Positions 22,849-29,481 of a stretch of DNA of 62,407 nt are shown here, in pieces (position 1 is the stretch's first letter; every line of letters starts with the position of its first letter). Under the pieces are notes generated by a model that saw only the letters and a program-made list of their open reading frames with translations, made no database searches and was not told where the DNA came from. The stretch comes from a virus, in the IMG/VR virus record IMGVR_UViG_3300046794_000255, positions 1 through 62,407 of that record; one strand, given 5' to 3'. The translations under genes and the position numbers were made by a program.

Positions 22849-23269
22849 TGGAATTCCCTTCGTTGTGGTCGTCGGCCCGGCGCTGCGGCGCTTGGGTGTT
22901 CAGTTGCTGGAGTTGCTGCCAGCGCACGCCGGCGGTCCAGATGGCATGCGCGCGCTGGGTAATCGGATGCAGGAACGAACCGTCGTTCTTGCGCGTGGTG
23001 TTGAAGGCGGCCAGGTTGGCGGCGCGCTCAAAGGCGGCCACTTCGTCCGGCACCGGCGCGGCCAGCAGGCCGCCCAGCACCTTGTCCAGGTCCAGGCGGC
23101 GCAGGCTGGTCATCGCCGCCTGAAGCACCAGCAAGTGCTGTTGGTCGTCCTGGCGCGCGTCCGGCATCGACTGGCCCAGGTAGACGATCGCTTCGTCCCG
23201 CAGCGCTTCCAGCATACGGATCGACAGCACCACGTCGGTGGTGCGCGGCGTTTGATCGTTGGCGTCCAT
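22841..23269 (-). CDS. Helical hypothetical protein (142 aa)
   Basis: ATG 23267-23269 overlaps the preceding TGA as TGATG; a GTG one codon earlier is an alternative. The product begins DANDQTPRTTDVVLSIRMLE and is mostly helical (QQHLLVLQAAMTSLRRLDL), ending in a polar Q/R/D tail. No family recognised. Confidence 0.5.
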   Translation of the reverse strand: MDANDQTPRTTDVVLSIRMLEALRDEAIVYLGQSMPDARQDDQQHLLVLQAAMTSLRRLDLDKVLGGLLAAPVPDEVAAFERAANLAAFNTTRKNDGSFLHPITQRAHAIWTAGVRWQQLQQLNTQAPQRRADDHNEGNSNV

Positions 23270-23424
23270 CACGCCACCACCGGCTGTTCACGACCACGCA
23301 GGAAGCGGCCGAAGATGGAATAGACCCTGGCATCCGGCCCGGCCACGCGCAACATCGCCAGCGCGCCCGCCATCGTGAAAGCCAGCGAAGTGCCGTTGCA
23401 GCAGCGAATCAAGTAAAGCATCAT
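23269..23424 (-). CDS. Small hydrophobic protein (51 aa)
   Basis: First gene after promoter 23458-23486, with GAGGGA before the ATG at 23422-23424. The product reads MLYLIRCCNGTSLAFTMAGA with continuing hydrophobic sequence and ends RFLRGREQPVVA. One membrane segment or a small globular hydrophobic protein is likely. The stop overlaps the next gene start. Confidence 0.6.
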   Translation of the reverse strand: MMLYLIRCCNGTSLAFTMAGALAMLRVAGPDARVYSIFGRFLRGREQPVVA

Positions 23425-23457
23425 TCCCTCCCGTTATTTAATTATTGCAACGAATTC

Positions 23458-23486
23458 AGTATAGTACGATGCCGCGATCTGTGCAA
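23458..23486 (-). promoter_or_regulatory. Leftward promoter ahead of the middle accessory genes
   Basis: Minus strand -35 TTGCAC (23481-23486), 17-bp spacer, -10 TATACT (23458-23463). The -10 region reads ATCGTACTATACT, nearly the same as ATCGTAGTATAGT at promoter 16973-17000, which hints at shared control. Confidence 0.7.
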
Positions 23487-23507
23487 CGGATTATCGAAAT
23501 TTATTTA

Positions 23508-23957
23508 CTATACTTCTCGGATCTGCAGGCCCAGCACGGCGATCATGAGATGTTTTTTAATCCTAAATACCGGGTTACGTCTGGTGATGGCGCTCTTGCA
23601 GTCGCACACGACCAGATGGCCGTTCTCGATGAACGTGAAGTCGGCCTGGTAGCGAAGCGCCGGCTTCATCTTTGCTTCGCCGTCCAGCTTGACCGGCGGC
23701 GCCAGCTCGAAATACACCTGGCGGCGCAGGTCGGAGATTTCGCCGGCCGCCTGCCGCGCCACCAGCTCAAACCAGACGCGCGCCTCCTTGCGGCTGTCGA
23801 ACACGATGCCGTCGACCTCGATCTTCTTGTTGCGGTATTTCGACGGCGCCGGCGCGTCATCCTCGACCGCCGGTGCGGGCTGCGCGCTGCTGCGCTGGGA
23901 GCGGCGCTGGAACTCTTCCAGCATCTCGGTGGTCCATCTCAGGCCGCTGGCCATCAT
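23508..23957 (-). CDS. DUF1064-type nuclease-like protein (149 aa)
   Basis: Start at ATG 23955-23957, overlapping the preceding TGA. The DUF1064 core is clear: SKYRNKKIEVDGIVFDSRKE, then EISDLRRQVYFELAPPVKLD, LRYQADFTFIENGHLVVCDC followed by K, and RIKKHLM. The family has a PD-(D/E)XK-like fold (here E of the RKE helix, D of ADFTF, D-C-K). It is often encoded beside phage replication genes and is thought to act on branched or foreign DNA. The acid before the lysine is D-C-K instead of the commoner E-D-V-K. Confidence 0.8.
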   Translation of the reverse strand: MMASGLRWTTEMLEEFQRRSQRSSAQPAPAVEDDAPAPSKYRNKKIEVDGIVFDSRKEARVWFELVARQAAGEISDLRRQVYFELAPPVKLDGEAKMKPALRYQADFTFIENGHLVVCDCKSAITRRNPVFRIKKHLMIAVLGLQIREV

Positions 23958-24202
23958 GCACCCGCGATCGGCAGCTGGCGCGGGTCTTTCTCGACCAGCA
24001 CGTAGACGACTCCGCTTTCGCACGCTTCCAGGCCGCGCATCTTGGCTTCGCGTCCGGCCACCGTGCAGACGGCGGAACTCTGGCGATCGAACAGACATCC
24101 AGCACAGGATTTGCAGGGGCGTGTCTTGAACTCGATGGTGCGCGGGTCCAGGATCGCGGCATCGCGCGGGCCGCGCCACTTTTCCAGGTCGATGATGTTC
24201 AT
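23954..24202 (-). CDS. Cysteine-rich small phage protein (82 aa)
   Basis: 82 residues beginning NIIDLEKWRGPRDAAILDPR with a cysteine cluster CKSCAGCLFDRQSSAVC and a later C in GLEACESG. Such C-x-x-C-x-x-C plus C arrangements are common in small phage proteins next to replication genes and are likely zinc sites. Function unknown. Confidence 0.6.
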   Translation of the reverse strand: MNIIDLEKWRGPRDAAILDPRTIEFKTRPCKSCAGCLFDRQSSAVCTVAGREAKMRGLEACESGVVYVLVEKDPRQLPIAGA

Positions 24203-24205
24203 GGC

Positions 24206-24385
24206 CTACTCCTGGCGCGCCGGCACCACTTCCACCGGCTTCTGGTCACGCAGGATCTTGATGCCCGCCAGCGACAGCGCCAGGGCGGTTGCCAGGTTGG
24301 CGATGCGCAGCCGGCGCTCGGTCATGATGGCTGATTCGGTATAGGTGTGGCGGTCGGTGCAGCGGTCGTCGTCTTGCTGGTCCAT
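24206..24385 (-). CDS. Small hypothetical protein (59 aa)
   Basis: ATG 24383-24385 follows GGGAGATCCCCC. The product begins DQQDDDRCTDRHTYTESAIM and has a moderately hydrophobic helix (IANLATALALSLAGIKIL) that may insert in the membrane. The 20 bases upstream contain only the ribosome site. Confidence 0.55.
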   Translation of the reverse strand: MDQQDDDRCTDRHTYTESAIMTERRLRIANLATALALSLAGIKILRDQKPVEVVPARQE

Positions 24386-24407
24386 GGGGGATCTCCCTTC
24401 GTTGTGG

Positions 24408-25184
24408 TTATTTTTTCGCGTCCTTGAGGCGCAGCAGATCGCCAAACCGCGCTTCCGGATGCGCCTGCAGGTACGCCTTGACCTTTTCGTCTTCCTCGGC
24501 ACGCCGCGCCTGGTCGTGCTCATCCTCGGCGGCCTGGCGCTCGGCCCGGATGCGCTCGGCCTTGTCCAGCGGATTTTCCAGCTGCGCCACGGCCTCCAGG
24601 ACGCGCTGCAAGCCTTCCGGGCGCCCCGGTTGCATGTCGCCCTCATACCCGAGCGCCAAATGCGGCTGCGGGCCGGATAACAGGCCAGCGGCCACCGCAC
24701 GCGCCACCACCAGCTCGCGCCGCTCGGCATCCCAGCCCGCCGACACCGACCATTTCGCGGGTCGGTTCGCGGCGCGCGCCGCCAGCACCAGGCGCACATA
24801 GGCATCCTTGAACGCCATCCGCGCGCCAACCTCGTCGCCTGTGTCCAGCACCGGCCGGCACAGGTTGAACGCCTCCTGCATTTCCTCGGTCCAGGTCACG
24901 GTTTCGCGCTCGTCGCGGCTCGACAGCGCCACGGCCCAGGCTTCGTTTTCATCTGGGCGACCGTCCATCAGCTTGCAGCGCGCGGCGATGCCATTCGGTG
25001 CCGGCGCGAAGTCCGGACGCTCGGCAGCATAGGCATTGAAGGCTGCGCCGATCGTGGCCGGCGAGAACGGCGCCAGCGCCTTGAACCAGAACGCCGTCGC
25101 TTCCGTGTCGGGCCGAGGCTTCCCATACCCCATCAGGAAGTCGGCCAGCAGCCGGGCGAATTCGGGGAGATCGTTGTTGCGCAT
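24408..25184 (-). CDS. P-like replication protein (helicase loader candidate)
   Basis: 258 residues from ATG 25182-25184, with GGAG 8 bases upstream. The N-terminal 90 residues (LPEFARLLADFLMGYGKPRP, then WFKALAPFSPATIGAAFNAY and MDGRP) match a family encoded directly after O-like initiators in phages of Burkholderiales and related hosts. That neighbourhood and size suggest a helicase loader that recruits host DnaB. Middle and C-terminal parts are helical and charged. The assignment rests on family layout and gene order. Confidence 0.65.
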   Translation of the reverse strand: MRNNDLPEFARLLADFLMGYGKPRPDTEATAFWFKALAPFSPATIGAAFNAYAAERPDFAPAPNGIAARCKLMDGRPDENEAWAVALSSRDERETVTWTEEMQEAFNLCRPVLDTGDEVGARMAFKDAYVRLVLAARAANRPAKWSVSAGWDAERRELVVARAVAAGLLSGPQPHLALGYEGDMQPGRPEGLQRVLEAVAQLENPLDKAERIRAERQAAEDEHDQARRAEEDEKVKAYLQAHPEARFGDLLRLKDAKK

Positions 25185-25185
25185 G

Positions 25186-26085
25186 TCACTGCTCCATGTC
25201 GATGGTGTTTTCGTCGTCAACGGATGCCGCCGGACCATAGCCGTTCATTTTTCCCAGCGCCGCCTGCACGCCGGCCAGGAATTCTTCCTCGCTCTGGACC
25301 GTGCCAAGAACTTGGCCACCAGGGTTGCTGCGTGATTTAGCGATGAAACGATCGATGTTGTCGGCGTTTTTCAGGATGATGTGCAGCCCGTTGTATTTCG
25401 TGTTCCGTTCATTAATTCCCATGTTGTGTTCGGTCATGGCACATCCACGAATCGCTTCACAGATGTCTCCAGGAGAATAATTCTTTAGCGCTTTTTCGAT
25501 AGCGCTTCGACGGTCTTTGTCCAGCGCACTTTTCGGAGACTGCATAACATCTTGCCAGTAGGAAAACACCTTCTCGACAATATCGACCTTTTTCGGGGCG
25601 TCGGGCTTTAGCTCGACAAGGGTGTTTTCCCCTTCCTTTCCCTTCCCTTCCTTTCCCTTCCCTTCCGCTTTTCCATCTTGAGTTTCCGTCGCTTTCGCGT
25701 CATTCACGCGTCGAGCACGCGTCGAAGTCATTGAAATATAAGAGCTTTCATCTGGCGCAGGGATTTCGGATGAGGATTCCCGGTTATTGATGACCTGGTG
25801 CTTATTCCAGGTTGGGATGACGCCATACTCTTCGTCGCCGCACGCGTACTTCCTCACGAATCCACCCGTGGCCAACGCGTCGAGCACGCGTGAAAAGTCG
25901 ATCTCGTCGTGTGGTAGAACATCCTTTTTGAGCGTGCGCGGGCGCCATTTGAACCGGCCTTCTCGGTCGCAGCAGGTGAATAAGCCGATGAACGCCAGGC
26001 GCAGCGGCAGGCCGGTTTCCCTTTCCAGATCAAACAGGTCTTCATGCCCGAACAGCTCGGGTTTTACTGTGCGGATTCGGCCCAT
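25186..26085 (-). CDS. O-like DNA replication initiator
   Basis: 299 residues from ATG 26083-26085. The N-terminal winged-helix core is clear: GRIRTVKPELFGHEDLFDLE, LPLRLAFIGLFTCCDREGRF, KWRPRTLKKDVLP, FSRVLDALATGGFV and PTWNKHQVINNRE. The C-terminal domain has SPGDICEAIRGCAMTEHNMG and YNGLHIILKNADNIDRFIA. This is the pattern of phage initiators in operons of this kind. The linker (GKGKEGKGKEG) is encoded by a homopurine tandem repeat. The 3' half is visibly more AT-rich than neighbours. Like lambda O, the gene probably contains the origin (see iterons). Confidence 0.85.
   Translation of the reverse strand: MGRIRTVKPELFGHEDLFDLERETGLPLRLAFIGLFTCCDREGRFKWRPRTLKKDVLPHDEIDFSRVLDALATGGFVRKYACGDEEYGVIPTWNKHQVINNRESSSEIPAPDESSYISMTSTRARRVNDAKATETQDGKAEGKGKEGKGKEGENTLVELKPDAPKKVDIVEKVFSYWQDVMQSPKSALDKDRRSAIEKALKNYSPGDICEAIRGCAMTEHNMGINERNTKYNGLHIILKNADNIDRFIAKSRSNPGGQVLGTVQSEEEFLAGVQAALGKMNGYGPAASVDDENTIDMEQ
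25625..25666. repeat. 42-nt homopyrimidine/homopurine tract with 15-bp tandem repeat
   Basis: Forty-two consecutive pyrimidines on the plus strand (all purines on the coding strand), built from two perfect copies of a 15-bp unit (25631-25645, 25646-25660) plus a partial third. It encodes the G-K-E-G-K linker of the O-like initiator. Such tracts unwind easily or form triplex DNA, which would suit an origin. Confidence 0.8.
25706..25722. repeat. Candidate origin iteron, copy 1
   Basis: The 17-mer ACGCGTCGAGCACGCGT, followed by CGAAGTC. An identical 17-mer lies at 25875-25891. Each copy is itself a tandem of ACGCGTCGA-type units. Both lie inside the O-like initiator gene, as iterons do in lambda O. 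Confidence 0.5.
25875..25891. repeat. Candidate origin iteron, copy 2
   Basis: Exact copy of the 17-mer at 25706-25722, 169 bp away, followed by GAAAAGTC. Here it encodes conserved initiator residues (RVLDAL), so codon constraint could explain part of the sequence; copy 1 is in the unconserved linker. Confidence 0.5.
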
Positions 26086-26489
26086 TGGCGCCCCCATTTA
26101 GAGTCGACCAGTGCGGCCTTTGCGCAGTTACAGGGATCGCAAAGCGTTTGCAGGTTTGACGGATGATTTGAGCCGCCATTGCGGCGGGAAATGATGTGAT
26201 CGATGACCAGCAGGGCATTCCAATACTGGTTGATTCGCCGATCCGTGGAAAGGGTTTCAAACCCATCATATGCAGCGGGATCGACTGGCATAGGGAGCGC
26301 CTTGGCACCGCAGATCGTGCACATGAAGCCGTCACGGTGATACACATAGGCACGAAGCGCAGCGTGCAGTGGATAGCGCGCCATGTGGAGTTTCTTGCCA
26401 GCCGGTGTCTTGTGCTCGCGGCCTTTGTGGTCTGTCCATGTCGCAGGTTCGTCCGCTTTCAGGCAGCCGACTGCTGTTTGGTTGCTCAT
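26064..26489 (-). CDS. HNH endonuclease
   Basis: 141 residues from ATG 26487-26489 behind GAGGAAAAC. The HNH fold is intact: a first zinc pair in FMCTICGAK, the catalytic ALLVIDHIISRRNGGSNHPS stretch with D-H and N, and a second pair in LCDPCNCAK. The N-terminal part (TWTDHKGREHKTPAGKKLHM) is basic. It lies between the YbcO-like nuclease and the O-like initiator and is preceded by a highly structured leader. It may be a free-standing homing endonuclease or a DNA-processing enzyme. Confidence 0.9.
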   Translation of the reverse strand: MSNQTAVGCLKADEPATWTDHKGREHKTPAGKKLHMARYPLHAALRAYVYHRDGFMCTICGAKALPMPVDPAAYDGFETLSTDRRINQYWNALLVIDHIISRRNGGSNHPSNLQTLCDPCNCAKAALVDSKWGRQWAESAQ

Positions 26490-26498
26490 GTTTTCCTC

Positions 26499-26582
26499 AA
26501 AAAAAAAGCTCCTAATGCACCGTCCCGTATTTCTACGGGTTGGCGGAACCGGAGACGACCCGGCCACGATGCATTAAGAGCT
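26499..26582 (-). terminator. Large branched stem ending in U9 (terminator or ncRNA 3' end)
   Basis: On the minus strand a 16-bp stem (26567-26582 with 26507-26522, two G:U pairs) closes two internal hairpins, CCGG-type and CCCGTA-GAAA-TACGGG, and is followed directly by nine U (26499-26507). Stem plus U-run is an intrinsic terminator, but the branched inside is unusual for one. The HNH ribosome site begins right after. Confidence 0.65.
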
Positions 26583-26640
26583 TCCGTCAATTGTAAGCCC
26601 GCCAAGGCTTATTTCGGGAAACCCCGAAGTTTCCTATTGT
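26583..26640 (-). ncRNA. Upstream part of a structured RNA with pseudoknot potential
   Basis: Two more hairpins precede the large stem: 26613-26628 (TTCGGG with CCCGAA, 4-base loop) and 26595-26610 (AAGCC with GGCTT). The loop of the latter (26599-26605) is complementary over 7 bases to 26540-26546 inside the large branched stem, so a pseudoknot can form. Together 26499-26640 look like one folded RNA with no coding content. The rest of the gap up to 26705 shows nothing I recognise. Confidence 0.45.
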
Positions 26641-26705
26641 TATTTCTCACTTGAGCAAACGCAAGCACTTTCGATGCTGTGATGCAGCACAAGGTAAATC
26701 ATCGT

Positions 26706-27215
26706 CTATTCCGCCACACTTCCGGATGATGGGGAATCTTCTTGCCCGGCGCCGAGCAAGCGTGCGCGGGCAATTTCCCAGCGGACATACGCCGCATCCC
26801 ACAGCGCGAACTTTTCTTCGCGCGTGAACTGACCCGACTGATCGATCGCAAAGTGGCAATAATGGCATCCCGGTAAAGTGAATTTATCCAGCGCCTTGAT
26901 GCCCATTCCCTTGCCGTGCTGCTGCTGGTTGCTATGGCAGGGCACCACCGTGTCGGGCGGATGGTGCGCGACCCCTGGCACCAGCAGGTAGCACGGCTGG
27001 CCACGGCACAGCGCCAGGTAGTCGACCGGGCCGGCATTTCGCGCCACACGCTTGGGCTTGTCCTTGGCTGGCTTCCTGGCGCGCATCGGGGTGCTGGATT
27101 TCATGGCCGTGGTCGTCTTTATGGTGCTGGTGCCGCGCGCCATCGGGGTGCGCCTCAGTTGACTGGTGCCCTGGCGTAGCGGGGTCTTTCTCTGGAGTGG
27201 GGCGCCGCGCTTCAT
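26706..27215 (-). CDS. YbcO/DUF1364-type nuclease
   Basis: 169 residues from ATG 27213-27215, overlapping the methyltransferase stop. The N-terminal 75 residues are basic and disordered (TPLRQGTSQLRRTPM repeats of the R-T-P-M type). The C-terminal domain has LALCRGQPCYLLVPGVAHHP, TVVPCHSNQQQHGKGMGIKA and LPGCHYCHFAIDQ, the DUF1364/YbcO signature with conserved Cys and His residues of an HNH-like metal site. YbcO homologues are phage and prophage nucleases near recombination genes. Confidence 0.8.
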   Translation of the reverse strand: MKRGAPLQRKTPLRQGTSQLRRTPMARGTSTIKTTTAMKSSTPMRARKPAKDKPKRVARNAGPVDYLALCRGQPCYLLVPGVAHHPPDTVVPCHSNQQQHGKGMGIKALDKFTLPGCHYCHFAIDQSGQFTREEKFALWDAAYVRWEIARARLLGAGQEDSPSSGSVAE

Positions 27216-28627
27216 GACGCCTTGCGCAGTTGTGCGTCGATCCGCCGGCCGATCCAGCGCACGCAGGGGATCGCCCAGCTGTTGCCCAGCGCCTTGTAGC
27301 GCGGGGCGTCCGCCATCATGCGGATGCTGCCCTGGCGGCGACCCTTGAAGTCCTGGTGCGGGATCGCCGTGTAGTCCGGCGACCACCAGACCCCGGCGGC
27401 ATCCTGCCAGGCGCCGGGATAGTCGGGCGCGCAGCGCCACTGGAAGCCCTGCAGGCGTTCGCACTCGCGCGGCGTCAGCCTGCGAACCGCCATGCCGATC
27501 GGACCCACTGCCTGCACCTCGGCGCGCGCTTCAAGGGTATAGGCAATGTGCGGCTGCACGCCGACACCATCCGGGCCGCTGCTCGGGTTCTCGCGTAGCG
27601 CGCCCGCCTGAATCGCATAGCTAACCGCCTGCGCCTGCGGGCTGCTGGAACTGAGCGAACCGAACACCTCGGTGCTGCTTACGCATTCTTGGCGGCTGTC
27701 GAAGGCGATCGGGACCAGGTGGCTGTGGCCGTGGTTAGCATCCTGGCCGGCGCAACCCTGCAGGCGCCCATAGTTGGCGTCCAGGGTGCTCACGACTGGC
27801 TGGACGTATCCGCTACAGGCTTCGTCGGTTTCTGGGAAGCCACCGCCGTCAGTGCGAGCGCTAAGGGTGCCGGCAGTGTTTTCCCCCTGGCCTCGGCGCG
27901 ACGCAGAATCCCGGCGCACGCCTTCGAACTCAAGAAGTACTGCGGCGGGATCGAATCCGCTTCTAGCACTTGCGACAACGAACACACGCTTGCGTCGTTG
28001 GGCCAGGCCGAAGAATTGGGCATCCAGGACCCGCCATGCGACTGCGCGCTGGGGTCCAATGACACAACCAGCGACCGGCCAACTTGGTGTGTGCTGACCG
28101 GATTTTTTGCTCCACTTCCAGAAGCGGGAGCTTTTGCCAGCAGCCGGGCAAGGCTCGGGGACCAGCGCTTCATCCTCGCCTGCAAGGCCGGCAAGGAAGA
28201 AGCCGAACGCGTTGTCGTGCGTGGAGAGGACGCCGGGGACGTTTTCCCACTTGACGACACAAGGAAGAAGTCCATTTGCAGCGCGCTGGATGTCGATTTC
28301 ATTGGCGATTTCACAGAAGGTCAAGGAGAGGTTGCCGCGCGCATCGTCGAGCGAGTTGCGCAGACCGGCCAGCGAGAATGCCTGGCAAGGGGTGCCGCCG
28401 CAGAACACGTCGGGCGGGTATATCTCGCCGCCGCGCAGCAGGCGCGGGATCAGGCGCATGTCGCCCAGGTTCGGCACATTCGGATAGTGGTGCGCCAGGA
28501 TGCGCGACGGATTCGCCTCGATCTCGGCCAGCCAAGCCGCGCTCCATCCCAGATCATCCCAGGCCACGCTGGCGGCTTCGATGCCGCTGCATACGGAGCC
28601 GAAGACGATGGGTTCGTTCATGTTCAT
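27212..28627 (-). CDS. DNA cytosine-C5 methyltransferase
   Basis: 471 residues with the ordered C5 motifs: motif I FGSVCSGIEAAS (9-20); motif IV GGTPCQAFSLAG with catalytic Cys81; motif VI WENVPG (127-132); motif VIII QRRKRVFVVAS; motif IX RRLTPRECERLQGF; motif X YKALGNSWAIPCVRWIG. A long variable region between VIII and IX would hold target recognition. It probably protects phage DNA from host restriction. No cognate restriction enzyme lies next to it. Its ATG overlaps the preceding TGA behind GAAGGAAG. Confidence 0.93.
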   Translation of the reverse strand: MNMNEPIVFGSVCSGIEAASVAWDDLGWSAAWLAEIEANPSRILAHHYPNVPNLGDMRLIPRLLRGGEIYPPDVFCGGTPCQAFSLAGLRNSLDDARGNLSLTFCEIANEIDIQRAANGLLPCVVKWENVPGVLSTHDNAFGFFLAGLAGEDEALVPEPCPAAGKSSRFWKWSKKSGQHTPSWPVAGCVIGPQRAVAWRVLDAQFFGLAQRRKRVFVVASARSGFDPAAVLLEFEGVRRDSASRRGQGENTAGTLSARTDGGGFPETDEACSGYVQPVVSTLDANYGRLQGCAGQDANHGHSHLVPIAFDSRQECVSSTEVFGSLSSSSPQAQAVSYAIQAGALRENPSSGPDGVGVQPHIAYTLEARAEVQAVGPIGMAVRRLTPRECERLQGFQWRCAPDYPGAWQDAAGVWWSPDYTAIPHQDFKGRRQGSIRMMADAPRYKALGNSWAIPCVRWIGRRIDAQLRKAS

Positions 28628-28860
28628 TTTTGATCTTCCTTCATCGGGTGTTTTTCCGTCACGATCTCGATCCAGCGCATCCTGGTGGCGCGCTCCTGCT
28701 CTCCGCGCACCAGCATGTGAAGCACGCAGGGGTTGGCCAGGTCGCTCCAGTGGTGGCGCACGTTGAAGTCAGGGCACAGGGCCGTGCCATCGCCATCCGC
28801 TGCTTTCCGGATGTCGAACTTCGAACACGACCCGCAGCGGGTTTCACGCTGGCGGCTCAT
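28624..28860 (-). CDS. Small zinc-binding phage protein (78 aa)
   Basis: 78 residues: RETRCGSCSKFDIRKAADGD with a C-x-x-C, then a C in ALCPDF and a later C in ANPCVLHML. The four-cysteine spacing suggests one zinc site. Genes of this type are typical near phage methyltransferases and replication genes, with no assigned function. Overlaps neighbours at both ends. Confidence 0.6.
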   Translation of the reverse strand: MSRQRETRCGSCSKFDIRKAADGDGTALCPDFNVRHHWSDLANPCVLHMLVRGEQERATRMRWIEIVTEKHPMKEDQK

Positions 28861-29174
28861 GATTCATCGTCGACAATGACAATGATGCGGCGGTCGCCTG
28901 GGCGCGCGATGCCGTAACCTTCCTTGTTCACGTCGGTCCAGTCGCCGTTGTAGTTGTCTACCTCATAGCTGAGGTTGGCCAGCGCCGCGCCACGCCCGTG
29001 CTGAAAAATCAGCCACAGATCCGTTTCGGTGACATACGACACCCGGTTTTCCTTCGCCCACTTCTCCAGCTCGGCGCGCTCGTTGGCGACCGTGCAGTGC
29101 GCACAATCCAGGTGGCCGGCCAGGTCTTTCGACAGGCTGCCGGTGTTGTTGCAGTGGATGCAGGCGGCCGTCAC
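28857..29174 (-). CDS. Small protein with zinc ribbon and acidic C-terminus (105 aa)
   Basis: Begins at GTG 29172-29174, overlapping the TGA of the HTH gene (GTGA). The first 30 residues hold a zinc ribbon (CIHCNNTGS and LDCAHC); then a helix (ANERAELEKWAKENRVSYVT) and a C-terminal strand-rich part ending IIVIVDDES. A longer open frame upstream overlaps the HTH gene and is not supported. Function unknown. Confidence 0.6.
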   Translation of the reverse strand: MTAACIHCNNTGSLSKDLAGHLDCAHCTVANERAELEKWAKENRVSYVTETDLWLIFQHGRGAALANLSYEVDNYNGDWTDVNKEGYGIARPGDRRIIVIVDDES

Positions 29175-29368
29175 TTCACCACCTCGCCGTCCGCCTTGGC
29201 GCGGAAATAATTTGCCAGCTTGCGCACGGTGTCGAAGTTCGGCTTCGTGTTCCTGCCGTTGGCGATGCTCCACACCGTCCCATAGGACAGCTCGACCTTT
29301 TGAGCAATCGCACTCAGGTTCGTGTCCTGCAGCATGGACACCACATATTGCAAATCGTCTTCGATCAC
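29171..29368 (-). CDS. Cro-like HTH regulator (65 aa)
   Basis: First gene of the leftward operon. The 65-residue product has an XRE/Cro-type helix-turn-helix in NLSAIAQKVELSYGTVWSIA followed by NGRNTKPNFDTVRKLANYF, the usual recognition-helix and dimer-side pattern. It ends soon after, so there is no peptidase or sensor domain. It probably binds the inverted repeats in the divergent control region and represses or balances both operons. Confidence 0.85.
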   Translation of the reverse strand: MIEDDLQYVVSMLQDTNLSAIAQKVELSYGTVWSIANGRNTKPNFDTVRKLANYFRAKADGEVVK

Positions 29369-29394
29369 TTTTTAGCTCCGGTTGGTTGAGTATG

Positions 29395-29414
29395 GCGTTC
29401 ATTGTAGTGAATGC
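29395..29414. promoter_or_regulatory. Operator-like inverted repeat over the leftward -10
   Basis: GCGTTCA-N6-TGAATGC (29395-29414), an imperfect 20-bp palindrome that covers the -10 of the leftward promoter. A related half-site pair (TGAA...TTCA) lies at about 29430-29445 between the two promoters. Binding of the neighbouring HTH protein is the obvious hypothesis. Confidence 0.6.
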
Positions 29415-29429
29415 AAAACCACACGTCAA
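29401..29429 (-). promoter_or_regulatory. Main leftward promoter
   Basis: Minus strand -35 TTGACG (29424-29429), 17-bp spacer, -10 TACAAT (29401-29406), about 30 bases upstream of the HTH start. Near-consensus sigma70 promoter for the long leftward operon. Confidence 0.8.
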
Positions 29430-29452
29430 TGAACAAATTTATTCAAAACAGC

Positions 29453-29481
29453 TTGCGCGGAACATTCTCTTTCGCTACCAT
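29453..29481 (+). promoter_or_regulatory. Main rightward promoter
   Basis: -35 TTGCGC (29453-29458), 17-bp spacer, -10 TACCAT (29476-29481). The leader then holds a small hairpin (CCGGG...CCCGG at about 29508-29525) and AAGGAA before the Erf-type ATG at 29541. Confidence 0.6.

Noticed and set aside
25625-25666. CRISPR or satellite array
   Set aside because: The tandem repeat is a short in-frame purine repeat with no spacers; it is better seen as a linker-coding, origin-like tract.
26499-26582. tRNA gene
   Set aside because: The element has an acceptor-like long stem, but the stem is 16 bp, there is no anticodon arm or T-loop consensus, and it ends in U9. A structured terminator or ncRNA fits better.
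29171-29429. Longer version of the zinc-ribbon gene starting at 29429
   Set aside because: Same-strand extension would run through the whole HTH gene and its promoter. The GTG at 29172-29174, overlapping the HTH stop, is the better start.
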